Positions 36,067 through 48,833 of a DNA stretch of 64,000 nucleotides are shown one piece after another; position 1 is the first letter of the stretch, and the number at the start of each line of letters is the position of its first letter. The position numbers and the translations under genes were made by a program. Under the pieces are notes generated by a model. It had not been told where the DNA came from. It worked only from the letters and a program-made list of their open reading frames with translations, and did not search any database. This DNA comes from Eretmocerus hayati (taxonomy: Eukaryota > Arthropoda > Insecta > Hymenoptera > Aphelinidae): the NCBI GenBank assembly GCA_029851415.1, contig CM056742.1, forward strand, positions 113,648,246-113,712,245. Direction: 5' to 3'.

Positions 36067-37975
36067 TGTATTCAATCAGGAATCATAGTTCTTAGGTGGA
36101 AAAGGATTCCACTGACATCAGGGAGACCAAGACAATACAATTTCACGTCGATTTCGAGGATATTGAGCCAAGTCACGATCCTGAGAATTGCCACCGAGAA
36201 CTCCCAGATAGATTCTCGTCCACTCCAAATCGAGGAATACTCTTTAAAACCGAAAAACCATCAGGAAATTCTGATTCCAGCTTGAAACTCGATATACTGC
36301 CGTTACAAAAATATCCAAAGTATATTCCGGTATCGTTGAACAAAATTTTGAGCCCGATGCAAAGTTTTGAAATCGCCGTACGAGTAAAAGAATTCATTCA
36401 GTCGCGGAAGTTCAATGTGATCTCAGAGAAAGATGACATATTTTATGTCAGTTAGAACTATGCTACTGATATAAAAATACTCATCTTTTATTTCAGAACC
36501 GGACGATAGAATCTTGAGCCCAGTCTCAGCCCCAAGAACTGCGGTTAAGAGCTCTGAGATTCTCTGCCGAGGGCCGATGATCGTAACTGCTCTTTGGTTG
36601 AGAATCATAGTTCGTAAGTCGAAAACGACTCTACTGCCACACGCATCACCTACCAACCTACAAAGTGACCATCAGCGACTGCTTGCCCAAAATCGATCTC
36701 AGAGCTGTCAGCTGTGATTCTCAGGTCTACAGCTCACTTTGAAATCTTGTCCTCTAATCCTAAAATATAACCTGAGAGCTTTCGGATTGGCAGCAGTCTT
36801 CTTTGCACCTCAAATTTACTATTCCATGTTGAATATGCACTGATTTTCAGTGTTCTCAAGCAAAATATCGATGTGAAACCTTCATGCGGCAATCCCCAGA
36901 TACGGAATTTGGCTTGAAATCATGGTAATCGGGGAAAAAATACACTCGAAAGATTCTAGACCTGGCAGTATATCGAGTTCTGAGCTGGAATCAATCATTC
37001 CTGGTGGTTTCATGGTGCTAAAGAGTCTTTTCCGCTTCAGAGCCTATGAGAATCGAGATTGAGGTTCCCAGCGGCAGTTCTCAGGAGCGTGACTAGGCTT
37101 CAATTTCTCAAAATCGATGTGAAATTGTATTGGACTGGTCCTCCAGATAGCAAGTAGAATTCTCTTTGACCTAGAAACTATGATTCTTGATTGATTCGCA
37201 GCGACCATCACCAACTGCTGGCTCAAAATCGAGCTCAGAGCTGTCAGCTGTGAATCCCAGGTCTACAGCTGAGTTCGAAATCTTGTGCTCCAATCCTAGA
37301 ATTCAACCTGAGAGGTTTCAGATCGGGAGCAGACTTTTTCCGCTCCAAAAATTCACTATTCCGTGCTTAATCTGAACAAATTCTATGTATTTTCAAGCGA
37401 AATATCGATGTGAAACTTCCATGCGGCAATCCCCAGACACGGGATTAGGCTGGAAATGATGGTCACCGGAAAAGGAACATACTCCAAGTGTTCTGGGCCT
37501 GGCAGTATACCGATTCCCGAGCTAACATCGATTATCACCGGTGGCTTCGTGGTGCTAAAGAGTCTTTTCCGATTCAGAGCCGATGAGAATCGGGATTCAA
37601 CTTCTCAGCGGCAATCCTCAGGATCTTGACTAAACTCACATTTCTCCAAGTTGTAAAATTGTAATGCATTGGTCTTCCATATAGCAGTAGACTCCTTTTT
37701 GACCTAGAAACTATGATTCCTGATTGATTCGCAGTGACCATCCTCAGCTGCTGGCTCAGGATCGGTCTCAGAGCTGTCAGCTGTAATTTTCAGATATACA
37801 GCTGAGCTTGGAATCTTGTGCGTTAATCCTAGAATATAGTCTAAGAGGTTTTAGATTGGCAGCAAACCTTTATCCCACCTAAAATCCATACTTCTGTGTT
37901 GAATCTGCACGGATTTCGAATGTTCTCTAGTAGAATATCGATGTGAAACCTTCAAGCGATAACAATATACAACAT
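36067..37975. repeat. ~537-bp tandem satellite, ~3.5 units with an internal orientation switch
   Basis: The words gtgctaaagagtcttttccg recur at 37015 and 37552 (period 537). The cagctgt...tctacagctgag block recurs near 36707, 37246 and 37780. The first part (36067 to about 36430) is in reverse orientation relative to the rest, so the array turns around near 36.45 kb. Units differ by perhaps 10-20%. The 119-codon frame at 36096-36455 lies in the reversed unit and is probably chance. Confidence 0.75.
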
Positions 37976-38619
37976 ATATATATTAGGGTGGATCTTATTA
38001 AAAAGTGACAAAGATAAGTTGGCGGATTTTTATTTGAATTCGGAGATGATTGAGAATTATTCTAAACTTATGCGGCAAGCTCATATCTAACGCAAAAATT
38101 CCTCAGGAATCGATTGGTGAAGTCAGAATTGCAATATCACTGATAGTTTCAGATTTATTGATGAATTTTCGCATGCATGTCATTTCTATTTCAGCGAATA
38201 TCGATCGGGGGAAAATTTCATTTATTGCATTGGAAAGATCGCGGCATTTTGAGTCGGAAATTCTTCTTTCCGGCTTCCTTCTCTAGCGTTATTTCATCTA
38301 AAATCATCGATAATGAATTCTTATGAGCAAACTGTAACGCTTCTTTGTAACGCATGTAACGCTATCGTTGTTATTTTGACGTCGGCGTGCGTTTGCTACT
38401 AGCCCGTTGCTAGTAATCTAGAATTGGACGGTATGCGTGATCTGCGAATTAATTTTCGATCAACCGCGGACGAGACTAAGCGTTCAAATCCATGTGAAAT
38501 TTTCTTGCCGTTCGTGCGATGTGAGTGAATCATGATAGTGAGTGTCGCTACAGCCACGTGGAGTTAACCTCAACCTCACAGCGAGGTACCGGCAACCGGA
38601 GTCTTAAGCCTGTAATCAG

Positions 38620-39635
38620 GGGGCCGATTGAAGTAAATTCCTGAGATGCGCGAGCGCGCACGCTAGAATTGCGCGGGTACTTAGGTCACGCGCAAAATTT
38701 TTGTCTCGCGTCCTGGGTATTAGTGATTGATCACATAACCACAATAATTGTCGGGTTAACGAAAATGGTGTATGCACAAATTAAAATATCGAAGGCACGT
38801 AACTCTGGTGGCCATTTGTAGCAAAGCCAAAATGCTGCTTATCGGCTCAGCATCAAGATACTCATAAGCAATGAATTGTGGTATATATACGCTCATCGGT
38901 CTCAACAGATTTTGAAACTCAGGAAAAGCGAATGACATCAAATCGCTACATCTAAAGAATCTCTCCAGAGATCTACGAGAGATGCATCTCAACGTTTGAG
39001 GCTGCGAGGAGATTCTGTAACGTTATTTCAGATCAACTCGTCACTAAAATTTGATTTAGATCATAATGCATCAAAATGTTCCCTTGATGCTGTGTTGGAA
39101 TGAGATTGAATCACATTTCTTTCCATCACTCTTGCTTTACCCTCCACTTCTTTCATACTCTTCGTATACTAATAAATAGGATCATTCGTATACAAATTAT
39201 CCTATTTATTAGCATATCAACAGCGGTGATGAAGTAACAGGAATGAATTTTTGGTGTTAGTAGTAGCGATGATGCATTTGCATGCTTGAAATTTACTCGG
39301 TCGAGGAAATTATCATCATCAGTTTTTGATCAACTGACTCGCATTGTAATGCATACAAGTAGTGTGTAAATTTCACAATTCATTGCTTATCACTATCTTG
39401 ATGCTGAGCCGATGAATAGCATTTCGGGTCTGCTACAAACGGGCACCAGAGTTACGTGCTTTCGATATTTTACTTTGTGCACACATCATTGTCGTTAACC
39501 CGACAATTATTGTGGTTATGTGATTAATCAATAATACCCACAACGCGAGACAAGAATTTTTGCGCGTGACCTAAGTGCCCGCGCGTTTCCCGCGAGCGCG
39601 TGCGCGCATCTCGGAAATTTACTTCAATCGGCCCC
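38620..39635. mobile_element. Nested 1016-bp inverted-repeat element with CAG target duplication
   Basis: The ends GGGGCCGATTGAAGTAAATT and their complement continue into arms of ~270 bp (shared cgggttaacg, aattgtggt and gcgcgtgacctaag-type blocks). The element sits between duplicated CAG (38617-38619 and 39636-39638). The two related foldback arms (near 48002 and 52986) retain the empty site tgtaatcagattgaatt, so the insertion is proven by comparison. GGGGC ends with a 3-bp duplication suggest a Harbinger-like mover with a CWG target. Confidence 0.85.
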
Positions 39636-42282
39636 CAGATTGAATTGATTACTGAATCACTTTCTTTTGAAACCTCTGACATCAGACGTCAATGAAGAGA
39701 ACTGGTTATGATGGATTCATTCAAAACTTATTAAACCATGACCTTGAAACTCTTACTTATTTTGAGAAAGAGTTGAGCCCTGACGCATCAAATGGCTCTT
39801 GAAATTCATAGACAATTTCATTTATCATTACAATCATCAATTTCACCTCATTTTGAATCCTATTATCCGGAAATTCAAAGTGCAAATCGATTAGAATGGC
39901 AATTTTTCGATAATTTTAATCCGATGATCTCGAGAATCGTATTCTTTTCGAGGACGAGGTGAGCTTAATCGCATCAAATGGATCTTGATATTCATAGACT
40001 GTTGATATTATCATTTTCATCATTGAACTACCTCATTATGGTATCTACCATATTAAAAATCCAGCAGGCAAATCGATTGGATTCAGAATTCTTCGAGTTC
40101 TTCGAGAATTTCAGATCATAATCTTCGGAACCCGTATTCTTCATAGGAAAAAGAATTGAGATCCATCGTGTCATTGACTTTCAAAATCCATAGACAATTT
40201 TGTATATTCTCTTGATGATTGTAATACCTCATTCTCATGTCTATGATATGGGACTTCGATAGAGCAAATCGATCGATTCGGAAATTCTCGTTGGGCACAA
40301 ACCCTAGTTCGATTTTGGTCCCATGGTGGTCCGATAAGAGTGTCAAAATGGTCCCACGTTGCTACTGTTTCCGATGAACTTAACTTGATCCGGGTAAGCT
40401 CTCTTCCACCCACACTCGCCATCAGTATCAACTAGCAGGGCATCTCGTGACACAACAAAATCATGATATCGATTATGATCGGCGCTCGGCAATCTTAGAT
40501 GAGTAAATCATGAGAGTACCCCGAACAACATACAGCCTATAGTTCCATTTCGGTCCCATTACGGCCCCTCGGGAGTTCGAGACCGGTACTAGATCAGTAC
40601 CGTGATGGAATAGTAATAAGATCTTCCATTCGATGTGAGCCAACGTCAGACCTTCGTTTTACCTCTCTGATGGTGGTGTCAACTAGCAGGGCATCTCACT
40701 ACAACAAATTAATTACTCGGTCATCCAAAAGTATCGGTGAGCCCTGAAAAGAGTTGAACAAATCGCTTGTCCGGTTCCAATATCATAGGCAGATGAAACT
40801 TTCATGCCTTGTTCGTTACGCAATTCAACTTAAAGGTCGAAACGCGAAAGCCCCGTTTTGGCGTCTCGCGCGTATCGCATTTGGGTATCGTTCGTGACGC
40901 GATACGCGATACGCGATACGTTGAGGTGATATTCTGTTTCTAATTTCTTTTTGTGGATAAAATGTCTGCTAGCTCATTGATTTCATGCCCAACTGTTGCG
41001 CATGGTATGGTAATTCCGAGAGACCGAATTTTGAAGAGTTTGGCTGATGGCTTTTGTCGCTATTGATGCAGCGTGTTCGGAACGTGCGATCATTTCTTCA
41101 TTTTTTTGAGCAGATAAGACCAAACCAATCGATTGAAAAGAACAATGAAACTTGAAAACTTGAAAACTCTGAATGTTCGTGGATGTTCAAATTATTTTCA
41201 TTTTGACAACTTTCCATTTAGAATCCCAAGAATATTCCTTACAACGTAAAATTACTTCTTTATTTTTTTTCTCATTGCTTTCTCTTTAGCAAAACTCAAC
41301 TATTATCTTAGCGGCATCCGTATGCAGATGATACGAGTTCATTGACGTTTACTTTTAGTGAATAATATTCGAGGCAACGTCTGGAACCAGAGGCAAAATA
41401 ATTGGCTCACAAGAAGGGCATAGATTGATAATCCATTTTCCACGTAAACATATTGGAGAATCTGATGCCCAAAGTTATCAAAAAGGCTCCTTGAGATTCT
41501 GTATAATTGGGATTTGATCTGTGAAGAAAATATTCTGCTTCAAACTTGTGGCACTTAGCTGAATGCGAAACATAATTCGCAACCTCATTTTTCATTTGTA
41601 TTGTGTGAAAATTTAATGAGAATCTGCTGCGTATCCATCAAACTTTTTTGCAAAGAGTTTGATACGAGAAATTTTATTCAACTAGTATTGAATAGACAAT
41701 TCCAGCGCGATATCATTCATGGATGGCCCCGATGATTGTTTTACGGCGGCTCATAGTTTGCTGATCAAGTCCTCGAATCTTGTCTTTCTGTTTCTTCTAA
41801 ATTTTTCATCAAGGGAAATACGGCAACGACAAGATTCGAGAACCTAGTCGGAAAATTACAAGCCGCTCATCGTAAATCATACCTTTCAATGAGTGCCTTG
41901 AAGTATGTCAAAATTCATGAAATCTCAAATAGAATATCAATGTCTGATTAGAAAGATTAAGAAATGCTCAATAAGATTTTTGGATTTTGTTAATAATTGG
42001 AAATTTGTGAACGTGGCAAGATCATTGAAACATTGTCACACGTCTTTAGCTCAACAATGGTAGACTCAAACAAGTGAAAACCGAGAGTTTTTGACTGGAG
42101 TATGAAAATCTCGGAGGAAAGATTCATCCAAAAACAGTCCGGCAAAAGTCAATCAACTTTTTGTAGGAACTCTTTGTGCTGGAACAATGACAGGTTGTAT
42201 GAAAACACATAGTCATTACCCCAATCGAATAAGGCGAAAGTTTGAAATAATTGGGCAAGAATAAGATGATTCTACAAGACAC

Positions 42283-42893
42283 TCGCCGGTGACCGATACT
42301 GGACCAGATCGACACTGGGCGATGACTGATACGGGACCAGATTCACACTCTCCGGGCAGCAGTACGGGACCAGATCGACACCGATACGGGATTAGGTCAA
42401 TACTCGCCGGGGACTGGTTCGGGACCAGATCGGCACTCGCCAGGCATCGGTACGAGACCGAATCGACATTTGCCGGGGCCCGTTCTAGGACCACATCGAC
42501 ACTCGCCAATTACCGATACGAGACCGAATCGACACTCGCCGGGGCCAGTTCTAGGACCAGATTGACACTGCCCGATGACTGATACGGGACCAGATTCACA
42601 CTCGCCGGGCAGCAGTACGGGATCATATTGACACTCGCCGGGGATCGTTACAGGACCAGATTGACACTTGCCGGGGACCGTTACAGGGCCACATCGACAC
42701 TCGCCGGGTATCGTTACAGGACCACTTGGCACTCGCCTATGACCGTTACAGATTTAGATCGTCACTCGCCGGGGACAGGTACGGGACCAGATCGACACTC
42801 GCCGGGGACCGGTACGGGACCACATTGATACTCGCCGATGACCGATACGGGATGAGATCTAAATTCTTCGATGGCCGGTACGGGACCAGAACG
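42283..42893. repeat. 33-bp GC-rich minisatellite, ~18 units
   Basis: Units resemble gacactcgccggggaccggt followed by acgggaccagatc. The period of 33 keeps long frames open on both strands. The minus strand reads as repeats of GECxSGPVxVPG (11 aa) and the plus strand as TGPDRHSPGTG-like repeats. The array is exactly at the symmetry centre of the giant foldback and is much richer in GC than its surroundings. The frames are most likely by-products of the repeat. Confidence 0.85.
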
Positions 42894-44199
42894 TAATTCA
42901 CCGATCAAAATCGAAAAATCTTATTGAGCATTTCTTGATCTTTCCAATCAGACATTGATCTTCTATTTGAAATTTCATGCATCCTGACATACTTCGAGTA
43001 CCAAGCACTCATTCGAAGGTATGATTAACGATGATCGGCTTGTAATTTTCCGACGAGGTTCTCGAATCTTGCCGTTGCCGTATTTTCCTTGATGAAAAAT
43101 TTAGAAAAAAAAAAGAATGACAAGATTCGAGAACTTGATCAGCAAACTACGGGCCGCTGAAAGTCAATCATATCTTCGGGGCCATCCAAGGATGATATCG
43201 CGCTGGAAATTTCTATTTGATACTAGTTGAACGAGATTTCTCGTATTGAACTCTTTGCAAAAAAATTTGATGGAAACACAGCAGATTTTCATTAAATTTT
43301 CACACATCACGAATGAGAAATGAGGTTGCGAATTATGATTCGCATTCAGTTAAGTGCCACAAGTTAGAAGCAGAATATTTTCTTCACATATCGAACCCCA
43401 ATTATCCAGGACCTAGAGAAGCTTTTTTCATAACTTTGGGCATCAGATTCTCCAATCTGTTTACGTGGAAAATGGATTATCAATCTGTGCCCTTCTACTG
43501 GGCCAATTATTTTGCCTTTAGTTCCAGACGTTGCCTCAAATATTGTTCACTGAAAGTAAACGTCAATAAACTCGTATCATCTGCATACGGATGCCGCTGA
43601 GATAATAGTGGAGTTTTGTTCAAGAGAAAGTAATGAGAAAAAAAAACAAAAAAGTAATTTCACGTTGTAAGGAACAGTTTTGGGATTCTAAATGGAAAGT
43701 TGTCAAAATGAAAATAATTTGGACATCCTCAAAGTTCCAGAGTTTTCGAGTTTTCAAGTTTCAGTGTTCTTTTCAATCGATTGGTTTTGTCGTATCTGCT
43801 CAAAAAAATAAAGAAGTAATTCCACTTTTTGGACACACTGTCCCAACAGCGACAAAAGCCACCAGCCAAACTCTTCAGAATTCGGTCTTTCGAGATTACC
43901 ATACCATGCGCAACAATTGGGCATGGAATCAATAAGCTAGCAGACATTTCATCCACAAAAAGAAATTAAAAACTGGATATAACCTCAAGGTATTGCGTAT
44001 CGCGTCACGAACGATACGCAAGTGCGATACGGGCGATACGCGCGAGAGGCCAAAACGGAGCTTTTGCGATACGACTTTCAAAGTTGATTTGCAAAACGAC
44101 CAGGGCCTGAATCCTTTATTTGCCTATGCTATTGGGATTGGACAAGCGATTTGTTTTACCCTTTTCAGGGCTTACCGATACTTTTCGAAGACCGGTTGT

Positions 44200-46640
44200 A
44201 CATACGATGTGAGAGAAGTAGGGCATCCGGAACTTGCAACTGATGGGATCGAATCTCGTAGCATTCAGCCTAGTTCAGATTTTGTCTCAAGATGGTCTCA
44301 TAACAGTGTCGCACCGGTATCACGTTGCTACTGATCTCGTTGAAATTGATTGGATTTCAGCGAACTTACTTCCACCCACACTTGACATTGGTCCCCACTA
44401 GCGGGTTATCTTTGCACACCAAAATCATCATACAAATGAGGTGCAAAATGGTGGGAAATCCGGATATGCGATTGATGGCAATGTATCGTGTAGCATCCAG
44501 CCTCGTTCCGATTTGGTCTCATAGTGGTCCTATGGTGTTCCCATGAGAATTTCAGAATGATACCGCATTGCTACTGTTCCCGTTGAATTTGACTTGATTA
44601 GGGTGAGCACTCTTCCACCCACACTTGTCATTAGTATCAACTAGCAGGACATCTCGATGCAACAGAATCTCCATACTAATACTTTTAGGGACTACGGAAA
44701 ATCTGGGACTACTGATTGATAGGAGTGTATTGACAGCATCTAGCTTAGTTCCGTTCTGGTCCCATGGCGGTGCCGAATAAGTGTCAAAATGGTGGTACCA
44801 CCTTGCCACTGTCCTCGTTCAAATTGACTTGATCCGAGCAAGCTCGGTTAGATCTACACTCGTCATTGGTATGCGCTAGCAAGACTTCTCGCAACAACGA
44901 AATCTTCATACAGATGGTGTGAGAGCCGGCGAGAAATCCGGATATGCGATGTATGGAAGTGTCTCGTGCAGCACCCAGCTTGGTTCCGTTTTGGTCCCAT
45001 AGAGGTCTCATAGAAGTGTCAAACTGGTCAAACTTTGCAACTGTTCCCGTTAAATTTGACTTGACTCGTGCAAGCTCTTTTCATTCACACTCGTCATTAG
45101 TGTCAACTAGCAGGGCATCTCGCTACAAGTAAGAATTATCGTACGAATGGTGTGGAAAATTGTGTGGATGTCCCGTATGAGCGATTGATGGGAGTGTCCC
45201 GCTCATCCAGTTTAGTTCCGATTGGGTTCCATAATGGTCCCCTAAGAGTGTCCATGTAGTTCTACTTTGCTACTGATCCCGTTGAACTTAGCTTAATTTG
45301 AGCAAACTCTCTTCCACCCACACTCTCCATTGGTGTCAACTTGTAGGGCATCTTTCCATAACAAATTCTCTATGGAAATGGTGTGCAAGACAATGGGGAA
45401 CCTGAATATGAGATTCATGGGAGTGCCTTACGCAGTAACCAGCCTAATTCCGAGTTTAGACCCATAGTGGTCCCATGGTGGCCCCACGAAAGTGTCTAAA
45501 TGGTACCACGTTTCTACTGTTCCCGTTGGATTTGCCTTGATTCGGATAAGTTCTGTTTCAGCCACACTCGTCATTGGTGTTAAATGACAGTGCATCCAGC
45601 CTAGTTCAGTTTTGGTCCTTTGGTGGTCCCATGAGAGTGTCATATGAGTACCCCGTTGCTACTGTTCTCGATGAACTCAACTTGATTCAGGCAAGCTCTC
45701 TTTTACCCACCCTCGATATCAGTGTCCATATCAACTAGCAGGTCATCGCGATACAACACAATTATGATACTCATTGTAATCGACGTTCGTTAATCCGAAA
45801 TGAGCAGATTATGAGCGTATAACTAGCAACATCCAACATAGTCCCGTTTTGGTCCCATGGTGGTCCGATGAGAGTGTCAAAATGGTACCACGCTGCTACT
45901 GTTCCCGAAGGATTTGACTTGATTCGCGTAAGCTCCATTTCATCCACACTCGTCATCAGTATCAACTATCAGGGCATCGTGACACAACAAAATCATGATA
46001 TGGATTGTTTTCTTTATTTCTTTCATTTTTGATGCTATCGATTGTGATCGGCGCTCGGTGATTCGGAATGAGCAAATTGGGAGAGTATCTCGAGCAACAT
46101 ACAGCCTATTCCCGTTTGGGTCCCATAACGGTCCCCCGAGAGTTTCAGGGCAGTACCAGATCAGTACTGTGGTGGAATATCAACAAGATCTTCAGATTGA
46201 ATGTGAGCCAACGTTGGCAAACTCTCGTTTCTCCTCTGTGTTGGTGGTGTCAACTTGCACGGCATCCCACCACAATGAAATATCCATACAAACGGTGTGA
46301 GAAGAGGTGGGGCATCCGGAATCAGTGACTGATGGAGGAGCCTATTGCTCATTATCCAGCCTAGTCTCGTTCGAGTCCCATATTGGTCCCATAAGAGAGT
46401 CAAATTTGTGCTACGATGCTAATGTTCTAGTCGAATTCGACTTGATTCGGGGAAGTTCTCTTCACCCTACACTCGTGTTTGGTGTTGCCTCGCAGGGAAT
46501 CGGAAAACAACAAGATCATGATACTAACATTCGGTGATAGACGGTTGGTAATCCGAAATAAGCGAGTGATGTGAGTGTCTTGCGCAACATCTAAAACGGT
46601 GCCGTTTTGGGCTCGTGGTATCGATCTCAGCGTTTTAAAC
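44200..46640 (+). repeat. ~235-bp tandem repeat array, about 10 units
   Basis: Blocks such as cacactcgtcattggt recur at about 44619, 44855, 45087, 45327 and 45562, and ttttggtcccatagtggtcc recurs at the same spacing. Units differ by about 15-25%, so it is an old array. A few units of the same family lie at 40270-40740 in the opposite half of the foldback. The reverse-complement copy is at 54.34-55.88 kb. Confidence 0.8.
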
Positions 46641-48833
46641 AGTACCACCTCAGCACTGTTGCGTTACATATGAATTATAGCAGTCATTTGATGCGATAGA
46701 GCTGAACACATTCTCGACAGGAATACGAATTTCGAGGCCATCGTTTCAAAATATTTTAGCAATTCAGTAGCTTTTCGCAGTTTCATATCATGAGCATTGA
46801 GATGAGATATTCCTTGATGAGCTGTACATGGAAGTATACTTTGCACTTTGTTCGTTATTGTTTATTCACAGCTCATCAGAAACTAAAATTTGATACACTA
46901 GAGTAAAACCGATTTTCGCTTCCCCGTAATAGTTTCCGACCCTCGCCTCCGGCTCGGGCCGGTAACCCATTACTTGGTCGCGAAAAACAGACCTAACACA
47001 CATGTATCAAAGAATGTTGATCTAGTGATGATCGAAGAAATGGAAAAACAACTCCTGTAAATTTTGAGAGCCATTTGATGCGATCAAGCTGAAACTATCT
47101 CAAAAAAGTATGAGTTATGGTCATGCGTTCAAAATTTACAAAAGAGTCCCTGAAAGATCGATGAACCTGATCAATTTTGAATACCGTAAGCTTCATGGAT
47201 AGGTGTCCCACAGATTAGGGAAATGATTTAAAGTTATCATGAATTTAAGAAGTCATTGATCTCTTGATTTTTCGATGAAAAATTCGAGTTCAGAGGCCAC
47301 CGTTTCAATATCTTCGGAAAATCTTCAATTCAATCGAAATACCTTTTTCAAGTTTCATTATAAGCATGAGAATGGGATATTACAATCATCAAGAGCTCTT
47401 GATGATTGTAATACCCCATTCTAGAATGAAGAAAATTGTCTATGAATTTTGAAAGCCTAATGACACGATGGATCTCATTCTTTTTTCTATGAGGAATACG
47501 GGTTCCGAAGATTATGATCTGAAATTCTTGAAGAACTCGAAGATTTCTGAATCCAATTGATTTGCCTGCTGGATTTTTAATATTGTAGATACCATAATGA
47601 GGTAGTTTAATGATCGAAATGATGATATGAACAGTCTATGAATATCAAGATCCATTTAATGCGATTGAGCTCACCTCATCCTCGAAAGAAATACGATTTT
47701 CGAGATCATTGGATTAAAATTATCGAAAAATTGCCAATCTAATCGATTTGCCCTTCGAAATTCCTTATAATAGGCTCCAGAATGAGGTGAAATTGTTGAT
47801 TGTAATGATAAATGAAGATGTCTATGAATTTTAAGAGTCATTTGATGCGCCAGGGTTCAACTTTTATTCAAGATAAATGGGAGTTTCAAGGCCATGGTTT
47901 AACAAATTTTGGATGAATTCATTATAATCAATTCTCTCCATTGACGTCTGATGTCATAGGTTCCAAAAGGAAGGGATTCAATAATTAATTCAATCTGATT
48001 ACAGGCCGAAGACTCCGGTACCTCGCTGTGAGGTTGAAGGTTAACTCCACGTGGCTGTAGCGACACTCACCATCATGATTCACTCACATCACACGAGTGG
48101 CAAGAAAATCCCACATGAATTTGAACGCTTAGTCTCGTCCGCGGTTGATCGAAAATTAATGCGCAGATCACGCATACAGTCCAATTCTAGACTACTAGCA
48201 ACAGGCTAGTAGCAGACGCACGCCGACGTCAAAATAACAACAATAGCGTTACAGGCGTTACAAAGAAGCGTTACAGTTTGCTCATAAAAATTCATCATCG
48301 ATGATTTTAGATGAAATAACGCAAGGAAAAGGAGCCGGAAAGAAGCATTTCCAACTCAAAATGCCGCGATCTTTCCAATGCAATAAATAAAATTTTCCCC
48401 CGATCGATATTCGCTTAAATAGAAATGACATGCATGCGAAAATTCATCCATAAATCTGAAACTATGAGAGAAATTGCAATTCTGACTTCACCAATCGATT
48501 TCTGAGGAATTTTTGCGTTAGATATGAGCTTGCCGCATAAGTTTACAATCATTCTCAACCACTCCCGAACGCAAATGAAAATCCGACAACTTATCTTTGT
48601 CACTTTTTAATAAGGTCCACCCTAATATATATATGTATTCCTATAATATATACTCCTTTTCAAATTGTCTTCCCTACAGTGCCCCACACATCGATTTCGA
48701 GGGTGCAATTCAAACAGATCCAATTTTAATACCTATTATGCTAGATGAATTGATCAGAATGCTTGACAAATATCTTTCTGCGCATGTAGATCACTCATTG
48801 TAACAATCAAATTCTTCAAAGTTGAACATTATC
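45097..48833. repeat. Left copy of a 3.74-kb, nearly identical inverted repeat (partner 52144-55884)
   Basis: Reverse complement of 52144-55884. Position pairs sum to 100981 from 45097 to 48603 without a net indel. A (TA)2 difference near 48630 is the only length change I found. Substitutions are rare, well under 2% by eye. The copy includes ~210 bp beyond the foldback end (48625-48833), so the duplicated unit is not simply the transposon. Confidence 0.9.
46660..48000. repeat. ~190-200-bp tandem repeats in the outer foldback arm
   Basis: Words of the form ttgatgcgat(c/a)(a/g)agct followed by a tcctcgaaaggaatacg-like block recur near 46689, 47075, 47446, 47648 and 47830. The corresponding reversed units are at 39.75-40.25 kb and 52.98-54.32 kb. 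Confidence 0.65.

Larger units (their letters stand above)
37984..48624. mobile_element. Giant foldback element (~10.6 kb) with tandem-repeat arms and minisatellite core
   Basis: Both ends begin TAGGGTGGATCTTATTAAAA-like (right end reversed) and abut (TA)n. The left arm (37984 to about 41985, including a 1016-bp nested element) and right arm (about 42915-48624) are reverse complements. The outer part of each arm is a ~600-bp unique block, followed inward by ~190-bp repeats, ~235-bp repeats, a unique block (40.8-42.0 and 42.9-44.1 kb), and a central 33-bp GC-rich array. The right arm is longer because it holds about ten ~235-bp units against two or three on the left. There is no coding sequence. 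Long arms built of tandem subrepeats recall foldback (FB)-type transposons; family assignment is inference. TA flanks could mean a TA target. Confidence 0.7.

Noticed and set aside
42289..42828. Long frames on both strands of the minisatellite as genes
   Set aside because: They follow from a 33-bp period that lacks stop codons; no start or splice context and no non-repeated domain.
42283..42893. CRISPR array
   Set aside because: Units are directly adjacent with no unique spacers, and the window is eukaryotic.
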